The notes under the pieces: model-generated
Databases searched by the model: none
Seen by the model: only the letters and a program-made list of their open reading frames with translations
Told to the model about the DNA's origin: nothing
DNA from: Cladosporium sp. IMV 00045
Taxonomy: Eukaryota; Ascomycota; Dothideomycetes; Cladosporiales; Cladosporiaceae
Direction of reading: 5' to 3'
DNA: 64,000 bases
Assembly (NCBI GenBank): GCA_001931905.2
Contig: MSJI02000375.1
Location: 37,483 to 101,482, forward strand
Part shown: positions 58,846 through 64,000 of the stretch, piece after piece
Position numbering within the stretch: the stretch's first letter is position 1
Layout of the letters: each line of letters starts with the position of its first letter
Made by a program: the position numbers and the translations under genes

Positions 58846-59489
58846 GTTGCGTGCTTGATATTGCGATGAATAAACGCAGAAGTTACTTATGACCCAGACA
58901 CCAAGTGCGGGTCGTGAGTCGAGGGCAAGTCGTGAGTCGAGTGCGTTCGTGAGTTGAGAGTTAGTCGAGAGCTAGTCGTAAGTCGCGTGCGCTCGCAAGT
59001 TGAGTTTGCGAATTAAGCTTATGAGTTAGGTCGAGATGAGTTCGCGAGTCGAGTGCGTTCGTGAGTGAGCAAGGCCGGCCGTGGCTGCGTTCGCGAGCCC
59101 GGCCGTAAGTGCGTTCGCGATTGTGGGCGTGAGTGCGATGGTTAGGGCGTACTAATCGGAGCGTTCGATGATGTGGTGGTAGTAGTACGAGCAAGATGTT
59201 GTGGAAGGTAGGGAGTAAGAACTTATATAGAGCAGCGGCATGCGAAATGACTCACGATCTTGAATGTATTCACTTCACAGCTGCGTTCGGCTGCTCCTGG
59301 AGCAATGCGCACCCCATAAGCCCCTTTAAGCGACCTCCTCCATTCACACCTCATTGCGACGGCCTATAGCAGTCGGAGACCCTCTATCTCTTATTGCTGG
59401 TCTCATAGCTTCCAATCGATGCCGGTGAAGTAGGCTCCGCACGATCACCATCTATCGGATATCAGCGGCAAGATAAATGAAATACACGC
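58846..59489. other. intergenic between the two paralogues, with minisatellite
   Basis: About 640 bp: promoter of the downstream paralogue and 3' flank of the upstream one, both on the minus strand. It contains the repeat at 58905-59145. Confidence 0.6.
58905..59145. repeat. degenerate GTGAGTCGAGTGCGTTC minisatellite
   Basis: Around 240 bp of imperfect 16-18 bp units (CGTGAGTCGAGTGCGTTC, CGCGAGTCGAGTGCGTTCG, CGTAAGTGCGTTCGCG) lie directly upstream of the minus-strand gene starting at 58845. Units vary in length and sequence. Confidence 0.85.
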
Positions 59490-60641
59490 TCACATCCACG
59501 CACCTTTCTCACCAACGAGGTGACGCAACTCGACCAAAACCCCCGGGTCATAATTGATCTCTCCCACTTCCTTCCGCTGATTCTGCAGGACGATCGAGTT
59601 CGGCCTATAGCGTTCCACTATCCGCTCTTCGGTAATATTGACGAGCAAGTCGCCTCGTGAGAACCCGAAAGCTTTGTTGCGAGGGTCCGAACAAGCTACA
59701 CCGGTACTGTCGACGCGCATGGTTCCGTGGACGTAATCTTGCTTGGCGACAAGGAGGCGGTGTTTGTCGTGCATGGCGTGGACGCTCTCGGCGTCGATGC
59801 TATGTTTCGGCGAAGCGTGCGCGGCCGGTCCGGTGGGAAGTCGCAGCGTCGGGTCGCGAGCTGCGAGGTGTGACTCCAGAAACGCGCTGAGGAGAGCGGC
59901 GGTTGTAGGCGCGTCGCCAATGTTTCGCTCCATGCTCTGGAGTATTCTGGTAAGATCGTCCTGACTCGTCTCAGAGTAACGAAGGAAAGCTTCGATTTTC
60001 GCTTTGCCTTTAAAGCGGTCGCGGAGGAAGGTTCCGAGCTGCTTGTCTTGGATCAGAGACCTTTTGCAGCTCGTGACGCGATGCAGGATGAACTTCGCGA
60101 GATCCGGGTCTACCCCTTTCGATATGTCATCCCGGGCGTATAGGGTGGTCAGGAGCTTCACCATCTCTGCTACGTACATCGGGTAAGAACGCAGCCTTTC
60201 GGACAAGAAAGCGCGCATGTCCGGTAGATTGACGCGAATGCTGCACATGTATCGGTCGATGTCTTCGACGAAATACTGTCTGGTCATAGTAGTGGTCACA
60301 AAGGAGAAGTCGTTTTCGTGCACTTCAGGATCGTAATTGACGGGTTGGCGGTCGCCTTCCGGTTTGCGAATGGTTAGAGCGCCGTTCATGTGGAGAAAAG
60401 GGGCGCTGGTGCCGTCAATGATCCATCCGACAACACGGCTGATATCGCCATAGTACCATGCCTCTTTCACGGTCCAGATGGTGATATCTCCGTAAGATTG
60501 TACCGTCGAGACCCTCTTGATGCGGTCCAGAAATGGTTGAGGGAGCTTGTTGGCATGGTCCTTGTTGAGTTTTGGAATGAGGGACGCATCCGATTTAAGG
60601 ATGACGAATTTGAGGTCGCCGCCAAAGGCTTCCTGTGCCAT
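59490..60641 (-). CDS. unrecognised protein, intact paralogue of neighbour
   Basis: An intronless frame from the ATG at 60641 to the stop at 59490 gives 383 aa. I do not recognise a domain. The first half (KFVILKSDASLIPKLNKDH, VVGWIIDGTSAPFLHMNGAL) looks like a compact beta-rich fold, and the second (PDMRAFLSERLRSYPMYVAE onward) is mostly helical. It shares these blocks in the same order with the gene at 57592-58845 at low identity, so the two are an old tandem pair. Its C-terminus lacks the neighbour's Cys cluster and ends in a polar region (NYDPGVLVELRHLVGEKG). There is no signal peptide or membrane segment. Base use resembles its neighbours, so nothing points to recent transfer. Probably lineage-restricted. 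Confidence 0.7.
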   Translation of the reverse strand: MAQEAFGGDLKFVILKSDASLIPKLNKDHANKLPQPFLDRIKRVSTVQSYGDITIWTVKEAWYYGDISRVVGWIIDGTSAPFLHMNGALTIRKPEGDRQPVNYDPEVHENDFSFVTTTMTRQYFVEDIDRYMCSIRVNLPDMRAFLSERLRSYPMYVAEMVKLLTTLYARDDISKGVDPDLAKFILHRVTSCKRSLIQDKQLGTFLRDRFKGKAKIEAFLRYSETSQDDLTRILQSMERNIGDAPTTAALLSAFLESHLAARDPTLRLPTGPAAHASPKHSIDAESVHAMHDKHRLLVAKQDYVHGTMRVDSTGVACSDPRNKAFGFSRGDLLVNITEERIVERYRPNSIVLQNQRKEVGEINYDPGVLVELRHLVGEKGAWM

Positions 60642-61605
60642 CGCAGGTTCCCGCGAAGGCGTGAGATGATGTAAGGCTCGCCGGCGGCGTTCGGTATTCG
60701 GTCGTTCGTTGTAGACATTCGCGTGACGTGGTCCGCTATGTCAAAGGTTAACCTTTTTCATTCGAGTAGCACGAAGTGATCCTACCGCATGCGCCTCCGG
60801 TCCCGGTCCCGGTCCCTTTTTCTCGATCTTGTCATTAGTCCGTCGGAGGATCTTGATCAATCTTAAATAGAGAAACAGCAGCATGCAGTGGCCGAAAACT
60901 TCCAATGCCCTCTGAAAACACACGCAACAAGGAATGACAAGTCCAATATTTCCGCTCCGACAAACCGGTGGACCAGACAGACAGCTCTGCAGGGAAGCCG
61001 CGGTTTCAGCCAAATGCAGCCAGCCGCGCAAACGAGAGCGTGCGGCAAGTTGCGACTCATCAGATGAACACTTCTGTGATATTCCATGCCCTTGAGCAAT
61101 TCCCGCTGCAAAGAACATGGTCCAAACAAACATCCGCTTTCTAACATGTTTGCGATCGACGAAGTCCAAACGGCCACCCATGCAAGACACCGATCATAGT
61201 CTAGTTCAAGGGATCACGAGGGTTCCAGAGGGGTCGGTGCTTTTGCTGCTCCTTTCGCTTGTTTTTTTTGCGGTGAGCTGTGATGCTAAAGCACGCTGCG
61301 GGACCAATAGCCACTCCCCCCACTTTCTGCAACCTCGCGCAATCTGGATCCTATTCAGGTTCCATGAAGAATATCTCATTTGGTCAAAGCAGCGGGCCCG
61401 GAGCTCGGTCAGTCGATGCCTGGACGGCCATGCGTGATAGCAATAGCGTCGGAATCGTGCAGTATTGCTTCGTCAAACCGCTGCCGTCCCTTAAGTGATG
61501 AAATTTCTGACCAGACCACGGAAGAATACTGACCCGCAGCTAAAGCATATTCATTCGATACGTACCGCTAATCAATCCCACGTGTTAGAGCAGTCTGTCA
61601 CGAAA
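60642..61605. other. intergenic, no recognised gene
   Basis: About 960 bp between the start of the unrecognised gene and the stop of the transporter. A 149-codon minus-strand frame (60741-61190) has no recognisable features. Confidence 0.5.
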
Positions 61606-63162
61606 TCAATCCTCCCGCCCCACAACCTTCCCCCTCCCCCAAACCTCATCACCGTTCGCCCTCCCCTTCGTCTCAGGCACATACCACGCAACAAACCCAA
61701 ACAACGCGACAGCAATCCCCGCAAAAAGGTAATAAACCTGCCCTTTGCCGAAAGTCTCACTAACGACGGGGAAGAACTGCGCCACGACGAAAGTGGCAAT
61801 CCAATTCGCCGCCAGCGCCCAGGACTGCGTGGCGCCCACGGCCTCGGGCCCGACGAGCTCGGACGACAGAATGAACGGCACGGGACCCAGGCCGAGGCCG
61901 AAAGAGGCTACGAAGAGCAGGACCGCCACGCCGCTGAGGATGGGGAGGTGGTTGATGATGCCGATGGCGAGGAGGAGGGAGGAGGTGCCCATGCCGGCTA
62001 TGGAGGCGAGGAGGCAGGGTTTGCGGCCGAGTTTGTCGGATAGGGGGGCGGAGGCGGTTGTGACGACGATGTTCATGAGGGCGACGAAGATGTTGAGCAG
62101 GGCGGAGTTGGAGGCCAGGAGGTCGGCTAGTAGCCCTACGCCGTACATGACGATGCTGTTGATGCCGCAGAGTTGCTGGCCGATCATCACGATGGTGACG
62201 GCCAGGACGGCGGGGCGGGCGTGGGGGTCGCGGAGGACGGAGATGATGGTCAGGGGCTCTTTGATGGTGGATTTGGTGGCGGAGGTGGTGTTGTTCGTTT
62301 GTGGCGTGGGTTCGTTAGAATGGTCTTGGTTGGACATGAGCGCTTCTTCTTCGTCTTCCATGTGCTCTTCGTCCTCGTTTGTTCCCCACCCATGCACTTC
62401 TTCGTCGATGTCCACGTCGTGCCTGCGCAGCTTGCGCAAAGCCTTCCTCGCTCCGGAAGGCTTGCCGTGGTCTGCCATCCACCTCGGGCTCTCCTGGCCT
62501 CCTAGGAGAAGTCCGACGGCTTGTAACGCGCCAAACATGCCTCCCACGCCCAAGATGATTCTCCAGAGCGAACCTTTGCTCAAGAAGTATCCCAGTACCT
62601 GAGCGATCAAGATGCCAACATTGGTCATGATCTGGGTGAATGCGCCGAAGAAACCTTTGCTCTTGGGCGGCGCAGTCTCGCTAATATACAGCGGGACGAT
62701 GACCACAGCAGCGCCTGCTCCGAGACCGGAAATGAATCTTCCCAATGTCATTGTGCCAATGTTGGGCGCCAGTGCCTCCAGTATAGGTCCCAAGGTGAAG
62801 AAAGCAGTGTTATACAGCATCGTCCGCAGGCGTCCGTACTTGGCGCCGAAAGGGCCAGCTGACAGTGCACCTATCAGGCCGCCGAGTGTGAAGAAAGACG
62901 ACACCAGGCCGAACTGGGCGGGGTTCATCCCGAGGCATTGTGGGAGGCCTGCGAGACCAGAGTGCTCTTGCTTGTGTTTTTGGAAGTGTGTGACGAAACG
63001 CGCAAAGGCCGACGCGGTGATGGAGTCGCGTTGGCAGGTGATAACATCTTGCGGCGCGTTGAGCTCGGCGAGGTGGTAGCCGAAGAGCAGAGGTCCGATG
63101 GTCGCGGTCAGCAGGGTGTAGGCGAGGAAGGGAGTCGTCTCGCGGAACGGGTTGGCCGACAT
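61606..63162 (-). CDS. MFS sugar-porter-family transporter (VPS73-like)
   Basis: An intronless frame from the ATG at 63162 gives 518 aa with about 12 hydrophobic segments in two blocks of six. Sugar-porter signatures are present: FGYHLAELNAPQ in TM1, GAKYGRLRTM in loop 2-3, GRFISGLGAGAAVVIVPLYI then SETAPPKSKG after TM4, SDKLGRKPCL in loop 8-9 and YVPETKGR after TM12. The central loop (residues about 235-300) is acidic (TNEDEEHMEDEEEAL). The general plan and the non-canonical TM1 resemble the VPS73/YBR241c branch of the sugar-porter family, found in vacuolar membranes. Substrate not predictable. Start chosen as the first ATG; the next Met is inside the membrane domain. Confidence 0.9.
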   Translation of the reverse strand: MSANPFRETTPFLAYTLLTATIGPLLFGYHLAELNAPQDVITCQRDSITASAFARFVTHFQKHKQEHSGLAGLPQCLGMNPAQFGLVSSFFTLGGLIGALSAGPFGAKYGRLRTMLYNTAFFTLGPILEALAPNIGTMTLGRFISGLGAGAAVVIVPLYISETAPPKSKGFFGAFTQIMTNVGILIAQVLGYFLSKGSLWRIILGVGGMFGALQAVGLLLGGQESPRWMADHGKPSGARKALRKLRRHDVDIDEEVHGWGTNEDEEHMEDEEEALMSNQDHSNEPTPQTNNTTSATKSTIKEPLTIISVLRDPHARPAVLAVTIVMIGQQLCGINSIVMYGVGLLADLLASNSALLNIFVALMNIVVTTASAPLSDKLGRKPCLLASIAGMGTSSLLLAIGIINHLPILSGVAVLLFVASFGLGLGPVPFILSSELVGPEAVGATQSWALAANWIATFVVAQFFPVVSETFGKGQVYYLFAGIAVALFGFVAWYVPETKGRANGDEVWGRGKVVGRED

Positions 63163-63804
63163 GTTGGGCGTTGTCGGAGGGGGGAGTCGAGGGCGGTGGT
63201 GGGTGTTGGTATTAGCGCATTGTTATTGAGAAGAGTCAGGCTCCGTAGTATCTCAGGTATGCTGTAGTTGTGGTAGTTGTGGTAGTTGTCGATGGTATGC
63301 GCACGTCATGAGTACGCAAAGCTGGCGTTATCAAGTGGGCATGAAGTTGAGGAAGCTCCGGGATGGAGAGTCGGCAAGCTCCAAGCTGGATGGTGCAACA
63401 CACGTGCAAGCGGTACACAAATACACAAATACCTCAGGTATTGGAATGGGCGAGGCCAGAGCTCGCTGTACATACACCACATATATCTCCGATAACGACA
63501 GGAGGCATGCACACCTACACAGCTATACCAGGCATATCACTCATTCATTCATTCACTCGGGTGTAGCGCATCTCAAACACCGGCCCAGTTCCCCGGCAGC
63601 CGTCTGACAGAGGCTTGGACAATGCTACATACAGTACTACAAGGGTGTGTATGCTGTCTGACCAGCTAACTTTCCCAATCCCTCGCGCCTCTTCCTTCAA
63701 GCTCCGATACGAGGCGGGCGACAATCCCACAAAGCCATCATCATCATCATCATCATCATCGTCGCCGTCGTTGGCTGGCTTGGTGAATCTCGGATCGCGG
63801 ATCC
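63163..63804. promoter_or_regulatory. divergent promoter between transporter and right-edge gene
   Basis: About 640 bp with several microsatellites: GTAGTTGTG near 63258-63290, CATT near 63540-63556, and ATC at 63736-63760. Both neighbouring starts point away from it. Confidence 0.5.
63736..63760. repeat. (CAT/ATC)n microsatellite
   Basis: Eight ATC triplets followed by GTC/GCC triplets, 45 bp upstream of the right-edge gene's ATG. Confidence 0.9.
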
Positions 63805-64000
63805 ATGTCGAATCCGCCGACTATGGCGCCCAACGCCGCCGCCGCCGCTGTTGCTGTTGCTGCGCGGAACAACCTGGTGCCAGCACAATCCGCCGCTCCC
63901 CTCGGCCATACTCAAGCGCAGGGTCTCAAACGGGCCTTTGAGGGTATGTATCCTATAGCTATTCAACTTTTACTTTCCCTTTTTTTTTTTTTTTTTTTTT
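63805..64000 (+). CDS. first exon of an unidentified gene, cut by window edge
   Basis: The ATG at 63805 opens a frame of 46 codons rich in Ala (MAPNAAAAAVAVAARNNL) and ending GLKRAFEG at a strong donor (G|GTATGT at 63944). The following sequence is intron-like and runs into a T tract to the edge. The exon runs 63805-63943. The family cannot be named from the disordered N-terminus alone. An upstream ATG in another frame is less likely because only this frame meets the donor cleanly. Confidence 0.55.
   Translation, partial: MSNPPTMAPNAAAAAVAVAARNNLVPAQSAAPLGHTQAQGLKRAFEGMYPIAIQLLLSLFFFFFF
63980..64000. repeat. poly-T tract at window end
   Basis: Twenty-one consecutive Ts up to the last base, inside the predicted first intron; its true length is unknown. 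Confidence 0.9.

Noticed and set aside
1..64000. Transposons, CRISPR arrays, bacterial-type operons, biosynthetic clusters
   Set aside because: No transposase, reverse transcriptase, terminal repeats, spaced direct repeats, or adjacent backbone-plus-tailoring enzymes were seen on either strand.

Overview
The window looks like nuclear DNA of a filamentous ascomycete (Pezizomycotina), most likely a dothideomycete. Genes carry short introns of 50-100 nt with GTRNGY donors and CTRAC-like branch sites. The recognisable genes are ascomycete types: a fungal SREBP, an NsdD-type GATA factor, a group I G-alpha, fungal GSH1, GPI11, mS38/COX24 and dynactin p25. The class-level guess rests on overall gene style and the lineage-restricted BTB and Cys-rich proteins, and is an inference. 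I recognised no transposon, CRISPR array, rRNA or tRNA.

Layout, left to right. (1) 1-4.1 kb: the 5' part of an SREBP (minus, running off the left edge) and a PRX-like2 AhpC/TSA protein (minus). (2) 4.5-17.7 kb: a duplicated block around a 20-N assembly gap (11374-11393). The left copy has complete mS38, a tandem-BTB gene, and the 3' part of a Gln-rich gene. The right copy has only the last 59 codons of mS38, a diverged tandem-BTB gene, and the complete Gln-rich gene. Both sides of the gap are homologous to the other copy right up to the Ns, so two overlapping haplotype contigs placed head to tail (false duplication) is at least as likely as a real tandem duplication. (3) 20.5-24.5 kb: two divergent TauD/TfdA 2-oxoglutarate dioxygenases, the second with a 1-nt frameshift. 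(4) 25.1-30.7 kb: GPI11 and a two-LIM-domain paxillin-like protein whose C-terminus is frameshifted at a C run. (5) 35.3-42.8 kb: group I G-alpha and a large RNI-type LRR protein. (6) 43.4-45.9 kb: a PI-PLC X-domain protein (minus) and dynactin p25 (plus). (7) 50.7-57.1 kb: the NsdD GATA factor and six-exon GSH1. (8) 57.6-60.6 kb: two related, unrecognised genes (minus), one with two in-frame TAA codons. (9) 61.6-64 kb: an MFS sugar-porter-like transporter (minus) and the first exon of a plus-strand gene that leaves the window inside a poly-T tract.

There is no operon-like or secondary-metabolite cluster logic. Most genes are housekeeping or regulatory singletons: sterol/hypoxia sensing, mitochondrial translation, GPI anchors, cytoskeleton and dynein, G-protein signalling, sexual development, glutathione. 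The two developmental regulators, G-alpha and NsdD, have by far the longest gene-free upstream regions (about 4.6 and 4.8 kb). Every splice model was hand-built from the sequence with frame checks. No alignments or database searches were run, so identity statements are by eye.
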